DNA from: JAGNRR01 sp964612525
GTDB taxonomy: Bacteria > Bacteroidota > Bacteroidia > Chitinophagales > Chitinophagaceae
Direction of reading: 5' to 3'
Assembly: GCA_964612525.1 (NCBI GenBank)
Contig: CAZTCQ010000038.1
Span: 1-23,659, forward strand
DNA length: 23,659 bases
This document shows, in pieces, positions 15,856 through 23,240 of this stretch (the stretch's first letter is position 1; each line of letters begins with the position of its first letter). Under the pieces are notes generated by a model. That model saw only the letters and a program-made list of their open reading frames with translations. It was not told the origin of the DNA and made no database searches. The position numbers were made by a program, and so were the translations under genes.

Positions 15856-16292
15856 ATGATCTATTATAAAACAGAAGAAGAAGTGGAACTGTTGCGAGCA
15901 GCTAATATGCTAGTGGCCAATACGCATGCTCATTTGGCAAAAGAAATTAAGCCAGGTGTGACGAGTAGTTTTTTAAATGAACTTGCTGAGACTTTTATAT
16001 ACGATCATAAAGCGACTCCAGCCTTTAAGGGATACAACGATTTTCCTGCGGGCTGTTGTATGAGTATCAATGACGCTGTCGTTCATGGTTTTCCCACGGA
16101 TTATGAACTTCAAGAGGGAGATATTATAAGTGTCGATATTGGTACAGTTTTAAATGGTTTTGTGGGTGACAGTGCCTATACTTATGCTGTGGGAGAACAA
16201 AAACAAGAGACGCTTGAACTCTTGGCTCGAACAAAAGATTCTTTGTATTTAGGTATAGAGCAAGCTGTGGTAGGAAAGCGAATCGGTGATGT
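15856..16292 (+). CDS. map: Type I methionine aminopeptidase, 3' part lost in assembly gap
   Basis: The first 145 codons plus two bases of Map, which removes the initiator Met from nascent proteins. The start MIYYKTEEEVELLRAAN is the usual N-terminus of bacterial MetAPs. Three of the five metal ligands are visible: Asp94 (SVDIG) and Asp105 (GDSAYT), with the substrate-contacting His77 (VVHGFP) before them. The remaining ligands (His, Glu, Glu in E. coli Map) belong to the C-terminal 100 or so residues that fall in the run of N. The typical length of about 250-260 residues means roughly 300 bases of this gene are missing. The break is an assembly artefact, not a pseudogene. Map converges with truA inside the gap. 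Confidence 0.93.
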
Positions 16293-16392
16293 NNNNNNNN
16301 NNNNNNNNNNNNNNNNNNNNNNNNNNNNNNNNNNNNNNNNNNNNNNNNNNNNNNNNNNNNNNNNNNNNNNNNNNNNNNNNNNNNNNNNNNNN
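16293..16392. other. Assembly gap (100 N) hiding the 3' ends of map and truA
   Basis: A run of exactly 100 N, the customary placeholder for a gap of unknown size. About 105-110 residues of Map and 60-70 residues of TruA are missing, so the true distance should be at least about 500 bases. Any reading frame that appears to continue through the N run joins unrelated sequence. Confidence 0.95.
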
Positions 16393-16943
16393 CGTACCGT
16401 AAATTTGAGATAATCTTTTTCTTCGGTCCAATTGACTATGCTAAGGTTACATTGATAATGATTTACTTCAGCATGCCGCTTACAAAAACTTTGGAAATCT
16501 GTGTTCTTTTTAAAGAACGCGGCAGCCTCTGAAAGTAGTTTTTTATCTAAAGGAAAAGGGTAGAAGTAGGCAAGGTCAGTAAGAAAAGGGTTTTTTTCTT
16601 GATAAATCATGTACTCGTAGGTTCGGTACTGAGCATTAAATCTTGAATGACTTTCTGGTGTTACTTCTCGTATCGACTTTACTACGATGTCTTTTGGTAA
16701 GATAGCGTTTGCGTTATAAGCCATCGTAACAGGTAAAATTTTATCGGTATCAAAATGTAAAAAATTTTGTACCGCATGCACTCCGGCATCTGTTCTACTA
16801 CTTGTGGTAGTTTCGATTTCAGACCTTAAAATTGTTCGAAAAGCTTTGTCAACTTCTCCTTGAATAGTACGTGCATTTTCTTGCTTTTGAAAACCAGAAA
16901 ATTGTTTACCGTTGTAGGCAAGTTCTATAAAATAGCGAGACAT
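16393..16943 (-). CDS. truA: tRNA pseudouridine(38-40) synthase TruA, 3' part lost in assembly gap
   Basis: The N-terminal 183 codons of TruA, which converts uridines 38-40 in the tRNA anticodon stem to pseudouridine. The start MSRYFIELAYNGKQFSGFQKQ is the standard family N-terminus. The catalytic Asp52 lies in SSRTDAGVHA (48-57), with the conserved Arg50 next to it. The later FNAQYRTYEYMIY (about 113-125) and FCKRH (about 172-176) are also recognisable. The visible part stops at KFTV, just before the conserved Arg-Gly-Asn-rich core strand, so 60-70 residues are missing in the N run. The ATG is 3 bases after the stop of the lytic transglycosylase gene, indicating co-transcription with tatA and mltD. 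Confidence 0.93.
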
Positions 16944-16946
16944 AGA

Positions 16947-18179
16947 CTATTGCTTTGGCGCAATATTCTGATCAATGTATAAACGAGAATCTCTTACGAT
17001 TTTATTCTTTTTTAAAATAAAACGCTCAAGCTTGTCAACTGGGATTCTAAGGTAGATTGGACCGTCTGCAGATAATATATCTGTGTCAAAGGTGGGATTC
17101 CAGCGTGTCAAAGTAGTTACGTCGCATTCTAAATGCTTACAGATAACCCCAATTGTATAGGCTCCTTTAACTTTTAAAATTGCAATATTATCTAATTCGG
17201 AAGGAGCGATTTTCAGTTGTCCTTTTTTAAAGGAAATTCTATTATTCTCAACTGTAGGCACATCGTCATAAGAAGAAGCAAAAGAACCAAAATTAGGTTT
17301 TGGAGCTCTCATGCCGCCTGGAGCGTTTCCTAAGCTCAATGCATTTGAGTTTTGATCCATGTAGGTAGAAGTAGCGATAAAAGCCATTACATGATTTCTT
17401 GTCTCACGAGGCAATCGATCTTTGATATCCCAATAGGTTTTGCCCTTGGAACGGTTTAGTGCTTTTGTTATATTTCCTGGCCCCCAATTATAACCCGCTA
17501 CGGTCAACAACCAATCGTTTTTAAACATTCGATTGATACGCTTCAAATATTTGGCCGCGGCCTTGGTGCTTTTATAAAAGTCAACTCGTTCGTCTACACG
17601 GCTGTCTACTCTTAAACCCAATAGTCTTCCTGTCTCTGGCATAAACTGCCAAGGTCCTCGAGCTCCAACCGAGGATACTGCTTGGAAATTCATTGCACTT
17701 TCAATAACAGCTAATGCTTTTAACTCCTTTGGTACTTTATATTTTCTAAATACATTCTCTATGAAAGAAAAATGAGAACGATGTTGCCGCTTCATTCTAG
17801 TTAATCGCTTACCGTAATTTTTGTGATAATTAGCAATATACTTTACAATAAAGTCAGTGTGCTTGCCATAGATCGCAGGGTCTACACGAACATGTGATAC
17901 CCTTCTTGGTTTGACGCGATTATCGGTTACGGCTACTTTTCTTTTAATAAATCGAGAGCTATCAATTTTTCTCTTTTCCTGAAGAGCCGCAGATTTTATA
18001 ATTTTTGCATTTTTTGGTATAAGGCTCGTGTCAGTAATCTTAATGACTTGAACCGTTTTCTTACTTTTTTTCTTGCCTTCCATAGTGGCAGAAACCTGTG
18101 CTGCCGCAGGAAAGCTCAGTGCCACTAGCACGAGCATTACTATATTTTTAAAGCTACTTACTTTCACGTATTCTTTCAT
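16947..18179 (-). CDS. MltD-like lytic transglycosylase with C-terminal LysM-like region
   Basis: A 410-residue secreted peptidoglycan-cleaving enzyme that cuts the MurNAc-GlcNAc bond by forming 1,6-anhydro ends. A Sec signal peptide covers about 1-27 (NIVMLVLVALSFPAAA). A basic, low-complexity stretch follows to about 100. The family 1 lytic transglycosylase domain spans about 130-290: catalytic Glu160 in AVIESAMN, GARGPWQFMP (173-182) and the AGYNWGPG motif (about 228-235). No lipobox is present, unlike E. coli MltD. Residues about 335-385 look like a single degenerate LysM (AYTIGVICKHLECDVTTLTRWNP), a peptidoglycan-binding module. It is tightly packed between tatA (13 bases) and truA (3 bases). 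An identical 12-base sequence flanks the gene on both sides. Confidence 0.9.
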   Translation of the reverse strand: MKEYVKVSSFKNIVMLVLVALSFPAAAQVSATMEGKKKSKKTVQVIKITDTSLIPKNAKIIKSAALQEKRKIDSSRFIKRKVAVTDNRVKPRRVSHVRVDPAIYGKHTDFIVKYIANYHKNYGKRLTRMKRQHRSHFSFIENVFRKYKVPKELKALAVIESAMNFQAVSSVGARGPWQFMPETGRLLGLRVDSRVDERVDFYKSTKAAAKYLKRINRMFKNDWLLTVAGYNWGPGNITKALNRSKGKTYWDIKDRLPRETRNHVMAFIATSTYMDQNSNALSLGNAPGGMRAPKPNFGSFASSYDDVPTVENNRISFKKGQLKIAPSELDNIAILKVKGAYTIGVICKHLECDVTTLTRWNPTFDTDILSADGPIYLRIPVDKLERFILKKNKIVRDSRLYIDQNIAPKQ

Positions 18180-18192
18180 TTTTGAATATAGA

Positions 18193-18402
18193 CTATTGCG
18201 CGCTGCTTTCGTTTTCTTTCATGCCTGCTTCTATCTCACTTTTAACATTGTCTTTGGCATCTTTAAATTCTTTTACCCCTTTACCCACGCCACGCATGAA
18301 TTCTGGAATTTTCTTTGCTCCAAATAACACCAAAACAGCCAGTACGATAATAATCCACTCTGCTCCTGCTGGCATTCCTAATAAAAAAATTGAGTTAAAC
18401 AT
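18193..18402 (-). CDS. tatA: Sec-independent protein translocase subunit TatA/TatE
   Basis: A 69-residue TatA-type protein, which oligomerises with TatC to carry folded proteins across the inner membrane. Family features are a short N-terminal part, one membrane helix (about 14-27, with Glu15 in the polar position near its start), the FG hinge at Phe27-Gly28, then KKIPEFMRGVGKGVKEFK as the amphipathic helix and an acidic/basic tail. The short length fits TatA/E rather than TatB. No tatC is nearby. It is followed by the transglycosylase gene after 13 bases. Upstream lie 21 bases and then an assembly gap, so its promoter cannot be seen. Confidence 0.9.
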   Translation of the reverse strand: MFNSIFLLGMPAGAEWIIIVLAVLVLFGAKKIPEFMRGVGKGVKEFKDAKDNVKSEIEAGMKENESSAQ

Positions 18403-18423
18403 ATGTTGTTGAATTTAAATTCT

Positions 18424-18523
18424 NNNNNNNNNNNNNNNNNNNNNNNNNNNNNNNNNNNNNNNNNNNNNNNNNNNNNNNNNNNNNNNNNNNNNNNNNNNNN
18501 NNNNNNNNNNNNNNNNNNNNNNN
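18424..18523. other. Assembly gap (100 N) hiding the 3' end of rplS
   Basis: A second run of exactly 100 N. L19 is about 115-120 residues, so about 60 residues (180 bases) plus any rplS-tatA spacer are missing. The real gap is therefore probably longer than shown. Confidence 0.95.
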
Positions 18524-18687
18524 CCAGTTCCTTGGCGCTTTAATACACTACCTTTAAAGGTTTGGATACGCTCTTTGTTTCCTTCTTTGATTCTATAGTT
18601 CACTGAAACGTTGTCACCAGCCGAAAACTTAGGTAAGTCAGGCGTTTGGGTCAATTGTTCGTGTACAAATTTTACTGCTTCTTGCAT
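18524..18687 (-). CDS. rplS: 50S ribosomal protein L19, 3' part lost in assembly gap
   Basis: The first 54 codons of L19, a protein at the 30S-50S interface. The sequence has the family pattern: an N-terminal helix (MQEAVKFVHEQL), then PKFSAGDNVSVNYRIKEG and the highly conserved RIQTFKGSVLKRQG at the end of the visible part. The ATG at 18687 is chosen because it begins the conserved helix; a longer frame reaching back to 18711 has no family support. The break is the N run, not a mutation. The gene lies 58 bases after glutamate dehydrogenase and has a plausible promoter of its own in that gap. Confidence 0.92.
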
Positions 18688-18708
18688 CTTATAACTTTTA
18701 AGGATTGG

Positions 18709-18716
18709 CAAAAGTA
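18709..18716 (-). promoter_or_regulatory. -7 promoter element for rplS
   Basis: TACTTTTG on the minus strand is a full match to TAnnTTTG and ends 21 bases before the rplS ATG, a normal leader length. No good -33 TTTG is visible. The surrounding 58 bases also hold a weak 7-bp inverted repeat (18700-18706 with 18733-18739) with a 26-base loop, too loose to call as a terminator. Confidence 0.45.
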
Positions 18717-18745
18717 GATTATTTCTAATTAAAATCCTTATTTAT

Positions 18746-20158
18746 TTATGGGAAAATACCCAATTCCATATAAGAAAGACCGACTTTATTAATAGAAGCC
18801 ACGAAAGCCGCCGTGCGCATGTCTTCCACACGTTTGCTACGCATCCAAATATCACGAATTTCACGGTAGGAGCTAATCATAGTGTCTTCCAATCCTGAGT
18901 AGACTAAATCCACCTCATCGGGGCCGTGAATCAATTGTGATTTTTGCTTTGCCGAGATTTTCTGCCCCGTCATTTTTTCAATGCTTTCAACGAGTCTGGA
19001 ATTCGTGCTTTCACTGAAGCGTTTTTCCATTCGACCGTAACGAACGTGACTCAAATTTTTTAACCACTCAAAATAGCTTACGGTTACACCACCAGCATTC
19101 AAAAACATATCTGGCACAACGCACGTTCCTTTTTTATTTAAAATCACATCCGCTTCAGGAGTAATAGGACCATTCGCCGCTTCTCCAATTATTTTTGCTT
19201 TAATATTCTTTGCATTTTTTTTGTCAATCACATTTTCCAATGCGGCTGGAATTAAAATGTCACAGGGCAATTCCAAAGCAGCTGTATTATTTTTTAATTT
19301 TTTACTACCCTCAAAACCAAGTATGCTTCCTTTCTTTTTGCGATAGGTCATCAGCTTGTCGATATTGATTCCGTTTTCATTAGAAATTGAACCCTCATAC
19401 TCAGCAACACCGACTATGATTGCGCCAGCATCTTGAAAGAATTTTGCCGCATGATATCCTACATTACCTAATCCTTGCACCACTACTTTTTTGCCATCTA
19501 ATCCCGTAGGAAGTTTAAGCATTTTCATTACGTCCTCATCATTACACATTTCCTTGATACCATAAAATACGCCTAGACCAGTAGCCTCAGTTCTGCCACG
19601 AACGCCACCTTGAGTAACAGGCTTTCCCGTTACGCAACCCATAGCATCTACCTCTCCGGGGCGAAGCGAGTTGTAAGTATCTACAATCCAGCTCATTTCT
19701 CTTGCACCGGTTCCGTAGTCTGGAGCAGGTACGTCAATGCCGGGACCAATAAAATTTTTCTTGACCAACTCCGCGGTATAGCGTCGGGTTATTTTTTCAA
19801 GATCGTATTCCGAATACTTTCTGGGGTCAATTCTGATACCACCTTTGGCACCGCCAAAAGGAACATTTACAATAGCACATTTAAAAGTCATGAGGGAAGC
19901 TAAGGCCATAACCTCATCTTGATTTACATCTAGGCTATATCTTATTCCGCCTTTTACTGGAAGTTTGTGATGCGAGTGTTGTACACGATAAGCTTCAATG
20001 ACCTCAATTTTATTTTTTACTCGTACCGGAAATTTCATTCGATAAACCGAGTTACAGGCTTTGATTTGTTCTAAAATTCCTTTTTCAATTTTAGTAAATG
20101 GAGCTGCTTTGTCAAAATTGCGCTCTACGCTTTCGAAGAAACTGTAATGTGATGCCAT
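18746..20158 (-). CDS. Glutamate dehydrogenase (Glu/Leu/Phe/Val dehydrogenase family)
   Basis: A 470-residue hexameric-type amino-acid dehydrogenase that interconverts glutamate and 2-oxoglutarate plus ammonia. The substrate-binding and catalytic residues match those of Clostridium GDH with a constant offset of about 20 (18 for the Asp): Lys69 (PVKGGIRY), Lys93 (TFKCAI), Lys105 (GGAKGG) and Asp147 (PAPDYGTG). The Rossmann domain shows VQGLGNVG, and the following strand ends in VAEYEG; an acidic residue there often goes with NAD rather than NADP, but this is not decisive. About 40 residues longer than many family members, mainly at the C-terminal side. It lies last in a pruA-ccmC-ccmD-gdh series (24 bases after ccmD), consistent with a catabolic role after proline oxidation. 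Leucine or valine dehydrogenase is less likely given the conserved Lys69/Lys93 context. Confidence 0.92.
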   Translation of the reverse strand: MASHYSFFESVERNFDKAAPFTKIEKGILEQIKACNSVYRMKFPVRVKNKIEVIEAYRVQHSHHKLPVKGGIRYSLDVNQDEVMALASLMTFKCAIVNVPFGGAKGGIRIDPRKYSEYDLEKITRRYTAELVKKNFIGPGIDVPAPDYGTGAREMSWIVDTYNSLRPGEVDAMGCVTGKPVTQGGVRGRTEATGLGVFYGIKEMCNDEDVMKMLKLPTGLDGKKVVVQGLGNVGYHAAKFFQDAGAIIVGVAEYEGSISNENGINIDKLMTYRKKKGSILGFEGSKKLKNNTAALELPCDILIPAALENVIDKKNAKNIKAKIIGEAANGPITPEADVILNKKGTCVVPDMFLNAGGVTVSYFEWLKNLSHVRYGRMEKRFSESTNSRLVESIEKMTGQKISAKQKSQLIHGPDEVDLVYSGLEDTMISSYREIRDIWMRSKRVEDMRTAAFVASINKVGLSYMELGIFP

Positions 20159-20182
20159 ATATTTCTTTAAATAATAGGAAGG

Positions 20183-20449
20183 TTATGAATTGTTTTTTTC
20201 TAGTTTAGATATTTTTCGTTCTATACGGACGAGGTATAAAATGATTCCTACAAATATAATTGCTAATACGTATACCACAAGATTTATTCTTCCGTTTTCA
20301 TAGAGGAAAGATGTGGTAGCAAAATCAGAATTTGCCGCAATAATTTGTTTTGGTTTTTGCAAAGAATCTTGCGCCATGGACGAAAAAACATTTATTAAAA
20401 ATGTTGCCACTAGCAAGAATGAAAACCGAAAGCTGCTACTTAATTTCAT
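20183..20449 (-). CDS. CcmD-like small membrane protein
   Basis: An 88-residue protein that I assign to the CcmD-like family because of its position directly after ccmC and its C-terminal pattern: one membrane helix (about 55-74, VVYVLAIIFVGIILYLV) followed by RIERKISKLEKN. In E. coli, CcmD is a small helper that helps release holo-CcmE from CcmABC. Here the N-terminus also has a probable signal peptide (about 1-26, ending in SSMAQ), making it longer than classical CcmD (about 70) and placing residues 27-53 outside. Its start lies inside the ccmC 3' end (14-base overlap), so translation is likely coupled. Sequence evidence alone is thin because of the small size. Confidence 0.7.
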   Translation of the reverse strand: MKLSSSFRFSFLLVATFLINVFSSMAQDSLQKPKQIIAANSDFATTSFLYENGRINLVVYVLAIIFVGIILYLVRIERKISKLEKNNS

Positions 20450-21107
20450 GTTTTTTTAGTTTTTTTAATCTATATCGAATATCAAATAGCCATAGGCTGA
20501 GCATAACCCAACCCAACATCGCCGGGTAAAAAATATGGGCGAATACATTGGATTGGCCTCGCAATGCCGATAAGGTTTCATCCTCGGCCGAGCCAGGATG
20601 CAGTCCATCCATTCGAGCGGGTATAATATATAAGGCGGGTACAATTAAGGCCAAAGCAAAAATGTTATAAACCGCAGAAATACGAGCGACTTGTTTCTGA
20701 TTGGTAATACTAAGTCTCAATATTAAGTAAGCAGCGTACGCTAAAAGTGTCAAGGTGGCGCCCCAAATTTTCGGATCATTTGGAAATGCTTTTCCCCAAG
20801 TGCCACTGGCCCAAAGCATTCCTGTAGAAAGTCCCATAAGTCCGAAGTAAAAACCCGTCTCCACAAAAGAGGTTGAGATTAAATCATACTTATTGTTTTC
20901 TGTTTTTAAATAAACAATAGCAAAAATAGCGGAGAGAAAAAAGCAGACTTGCATTGATTGCCACATCGGGACATGGAAAAATAAATTGCGTGCCGACTCA
21001 TTCAGTAGAGGCAAATTAGGGACTGGCGTTAGCAAGCCCCCGACTATCACGTAGCTGAGTATCATCGCGGTGATGATTTTCCACCAATATTTTTTCACAA
21101 AAGCCAT
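20436..21107 (-). CDS. ccmC: Cytochrome c maturation protein CcmC/CcsA family
   Basis: A 223-residue inner-membrane protein with about six hydrophobic helices (about 9-28, 48-66, 84-101, 114-131, 142-162, 187-208). CcmC presents heme to CcmE in system I cytochrome c assembly. The two expected heme-binding His are present: His45 in FFHVPMW and His170 in GLHPG. The Trp-rich loop lies at 99-116 but is degenerate: WGKAFPNDPK stands where E. coli has WGTWWVWDAR, keeping the first Trp-Gly and the Asp but losing three Trp. It overlaps the ccmD-like gene by 14 bases and follows pruA after 5 bases. ccmA, ccmB, ccmE and ccmF are not in the window. Family identity is good; CcmC rather than CcsA is chosen on length and the ccmD neighbour. 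Confidence 0.87.
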   Translation of the reverse strand: MAFVKKYWWKIITAMILSYVIVGGLLTPVPNLPLLNESARNLFFHVPMWQSMQVCFFLSAIFAIVYLKTENNKYDLISTSFVETGFYFGLMGLSTGMLWASGTWGKAFPNDPKIWGATLTLLAYAAYLILRLSITNQKQVARISAVYNIFALALIVPALYIIPARMDGLHPGSAEDETLSALRGQSNVFAHIFYPAMLGWVMLSLWLFDIRYRLKKLKKHEIK

Positions 21108-21112
21108 TCAGC

Positions 21113-22744
21113 TTATTTCTCTTCTAAGAATGGGTAACCGTATTCATTCGGTGCATTGAAGGTTTCTTTGATAGTACGTGGGCTCAACCAACGGTAAAGA
21201 TTAATCATGCTCCCTGCTTTATCATTCGTACCACTTGCTCGTCCACCACCAAAAGGCTGCTGACCCACTACTGCTCCGGTTGGTTTATCATTGATATAAA
21301 AATTACCAGCACTGTTTTCTAGTTTTTCAAGGGCTTCTTTTACCGCATAGCGATCAGTGGCAAAAATTGAGCCCGTCAAAGCATAAGGAGAAGTCGTGTC
21401 TACTAACTTTAAGGTTTTACTGAAATCTTTATCGTCATAAACATAAACGGTTAACACGGGCCCAAATATTTCTTCGCACATAGTCGTAGCATTTGGATTT
21501 TTAGTTTCTATTAAAGTAGGCTCAACGAAGTAACCTTTACTTTTATCGTAGCCTCCACCTGCGGTAATTTTTGTTCCTTTTTCTTTTTTAATACCGTCGA
21601 TATACGAAGCAATTTTATCAAAAGAGCGTTCATCAATTACAGCATTGATAAAGTTTCTAAAATCTTCGGTCGTTCCCATTTTTAAGCTTGCCATATCCGC
21701 TTTTAACTTAGTTAAAATTTCTTTGGCTAAACTTTTTGGTAAGTATGCTCTTGAAGCGGCACTGCATTTTTGACCTTGGAACTCAAACGAACCTCGCAAA
21801 AGAGCCGTAGCCACTTGGACGGGTTGTGAGCTTGGATGAACCATTACAAAATCTTTACCACCCGTTTCACCAACGATACGTGGGTAGCTTCTAAACTTAT
21901 GAATATTTTCTCCGATGGACTTCCACATCGTTTGGAACACACCAGTAGATCCAGTAAAGTGAACGCCTGCAAAATCTTTGTGCGAGAAACATACTTCACC
22001 CACTTCCGGCCCATCACAATAAATCATGTTGATGACACCGTCTGGCAGGCCAGCTTCTTTCAAAATTTTCATGGTAAGATTCGCCGAGTAAATTTGAGTT
22101 TCGGAAGGTTTCCATACTACTACATTTCCACACATAGCAGCCGAGGTAGGGAGATTTCCTCCGATAGCCGTAAAGTTAAACGGAGTAACCGCTAGTACAA
22201 ATCCTTCTAATGGACGGTACTGCACTCTATTATATACACCTTCAGAAGAGATAGGCTGTTGCTTATATATATTGCTTAAAAAGTGAACATTAAATCTCAA
22301 AAAATCAATAAACTCACAAGTACTATCAATCTCGGCTTGATAGGCATTTTTACTTTGACCAAGCATAGTAGCCGCCAGCATGTCATAACGATATTTTCCT
22401 GCGATTAAATCTGCCGCTTTTAAGAAAATAGAGGCACGTTGCTCCCAAGGCATTGCGGCCCATTTATTTTTTGCTTTTAAGCAAGAAGAAATGGCTTGAG
22501 TAATATGTTTTTTTTCACCACGATGAAAAACACCCAGTTTATGTTTGATTTCATGCGGAGGATGAATACTTTCTTTGTTTCCTGTACGAATTTCTTCGCT
22601 GCCAATGTACATAGGAATGTCAACCTCTGTTTTTTTGGCACGTGCTAAGGCGGCTTTTAGTTTTTTCTTGTCTGAACTACCTTTCTCAAAATTTCGTATC
22701 GGTTCGTTGGTCGGACACGGGAAATCAAAATATCCATTACTCAT
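21113..22744 (-). CDS. pruA: L-glutamate gamma-semialdehyde (1-pyrroline-5-carboxylate) dehydrogenase
   Basis: A 543-residue aldehyde dehydrogenase that oxidises glutamate semialdehyde, the hydrolysis form of P5C, to glutamate with NAD, the second step of proline catabolism. It resembles the single-function, mitochondrial-like type (ALDH4A1 size) rather than the bifunctional PutA. Visible are TPFNFTAIGGNLP (187-199) and WKPSE (211-215) for NAD binding, FTGSTGVF (263-270), catalytic Glu293 in VGETGG and catalytic Cys327 in FQGQKCSAASR. EEIFGPVLTVYVY and QQPFGGGRASGTNDKAG near the C-terminus are also typical. ATG follows a -7 promoter element by 28 bases. No proline dehydrogenase (putA/prodh) is in the window. 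It leads the series with ccmC, ccmD and glutamate dehydrogenase. Confidence 0.95.
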   Translation of the reverse strand: MSNGYFDFPCPTNEPIRNFEKGSSDKKKLKAALARAKKTEVDIPMYIGSEEIRTGNKESIHPPHEIKHKLGVFHRGEKKHITQAISSCLKAKNKWAAMPWEQRASIFLKAADLIAGKYRYDMLAATMLGQSKNAYQAEIDSTCEFIDFLRFNVHFLSNIYKQQPISSEGVYNRVQYRPLEGFVLAVTPFNFTAIGGNLPTSAAMCGNVVVWKPSETQIYSANLTMKILKEAGLPDGVINMIYCDGPEVGEVCFSHKDFAGVHFTGSTGVFQTMWKSIGENIHKFRSYPRIVGETGGKDFVMVHPSSQPVQVATALLRGSFEFQGQKCSAASRAYLPKSLAKEILTKLKADMASLKMGTTEDFRNFINAVIDERSFDKIASYIDGIKKEKGTKITAGGGYDKSKGYFVEPTLIETKNPNATTMCEEIFGPVLTVYVYDDKDFSKTLKLVDTTSPYALTGSIFATDRYAVKEALEKLENSAGNFYINDKPTGAVVGQQPFGGGRASGTNDKAGSMINLYRWLSPRTIKETFNAPNEYGYPFLEEK

Positions 22745-22772
22745 AACTGCTATTATTTTTAAAATTGAGGTG

Positions 22773-22780
22773 CAAAGATA
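22773..22780 (-). promoter_or_regulatory. -7 promoter element for pruA-ccmCD-gdh
   Basis: TATCTTTG on the minus strand, followed by CA, is a full match to the Bacteroidota TAnnTTTG element and ends 28 bases before the pruA ATG. No clear TTTG is seen 17-21 bases further upstream. Given the short spacings downstream, it probably serves the four genes to glutamate dehydrogenase. Confidence 0.5.
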
Positions 22781-22900
22781 GGGAGATGCGCTTATTTGTT
22801 TATTGGTTTGGAGCTTTATTTGTTGAGGAGGCTCGTTCTTATAGATTTAAGTACTTAGTTAGTTGAATGCTGCATTTTGAAGTACATAAAAACTCATTTC

Positions 22901-22928
22901 AAAAACTAAAAACTAAAAACTAAAAATT
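22901..22928 (+). repeat. Heptamer tandem repeat (AAAAACT x3 plus AAAAATT)
   Basis: Three exact copies of AAAAACT (22901-22921) followed by one with a single change lie in the 196-base divergent intergenic region, ending just at the putative -7 element of the small membrane-protein gene. Such an A-rich phased tract could vary in copy number by slippage or act as an UP-like or curved element. Only the repeat itself is observed. Confidence 0.85.
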
Positions 22929-22935
22929 ATCTTCG
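22928..22935 (+). promoter_or_regulatory. Possible -7 element before the small membrane protein and lpxB
   Basis: TATCTTCG, one mismatch from TAnnTTTG and identical to the octamer before map, ends 5 bases before the ATG at 22941. If it is used, the leader would be extremely short. The heptamer A-tracts lie where the -33 region would be. Confidence 0.3.
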
Positions 22936-22940
22936 TTCTT

Positions 22941-23240
22941 ATGCTTCGCAACAATCATTTCTTTGGTTTTATGCTAGGAATCGTAATTCCTTTTATGGGC
23001 TTTGTCTTAGTGTATATGTTTCGGTATATGCTCAAAGGGGTAACGGTAGATTTCTTTTTGCAGCTATTGCATCAAAATCCTCGGGCTATCTCGTCGACGA
23101 TATCTTTGGGCTTAATCACTTGTATTCCACTATTTACCTATTACCGCAATCGGCGCTTGTACAAAACGTTGTACGGAATTTTTGCCGCAGTGATTCTTTA
23201 TGCGGCTATCATGATTGTTTATCGTTTTGAACTTATCTAA
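22941..23240 (+). CDS. Small three-helix membrane protein of unknown function, upstream of lpxB
   Basis: A 99-residue hydrophobic protein that I do not recognise as a characterised family. Three membrane segments are likely: about 9-30, 50-67 and 74-95, with short basic loops (RNRRLYK at about 68-74). There is no signal peptide cleavage site or catalytic motif. Its TAA (23238-23240) is directly followed by the lpxB ATG with no spacer, so the two are almost certainly translated from one message. From memory, small membrane proteins of this kind sit before lpxB in other Bacteroidota, often after surE; here surE is absent and pruA diverges instead. A role in lipid A synthesis or transport is only guilt by association. 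Confidence 0.75.
   Translation: MLRNNHFFGFMLGIVIPFMGFVLVYMFRYMLKGVTVDFFLQLLHQNPRAISSTISLGLITCIPLFTYYRNRRLYKTLYGIFAAVILYAAIMIVYRFELI

Noticed and set aside
15611..15859. Plus-strand frame overlapping the transporter C-terminus in another phase
   Set aside because: It lies inside a well-conserved CNT coding region and shows no domain or start signal.
16182..16943. A 253-codon frame that seems to carry truA through the N run into the map region
   Set aside because: The part beyond the N run is antisense to map and has no TruA similarity; the gap size is unknown, so the frame is meaningless. The plus-strand map frame that continues past the gap (16393-16413) is rejected for the same reason.
18415..18423. 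Apparent end of rplS directly beyond the second N run
   Set aside because: Only nine bases follow the gap and they cannot be linked in frame to the L19 sequence; L19 needs about 60 more residues than the placeholder allows.
18700..18739. 7-bp inverted repeat between glutamate dehydrogenase and rplS as a terminator
   Set aside because: The loop is 26 bases, the stem is AT-rich and no T tract follows on the minus strand; an rplS promoter element sits in the loop.
22848..22857. 10-base palindrome TAAGTACTTA in the pruA intergenic region as a possible operator
   Set aside because: Palindromes of this length are expected about 20 times in a window this size by chance, and it is not near the promoter elements.
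22901..22928. Short tandem repeat as a CRISPR remnant
   Set aside because: The repeats are 7 bases with no spacers and no cas genes are nearby.
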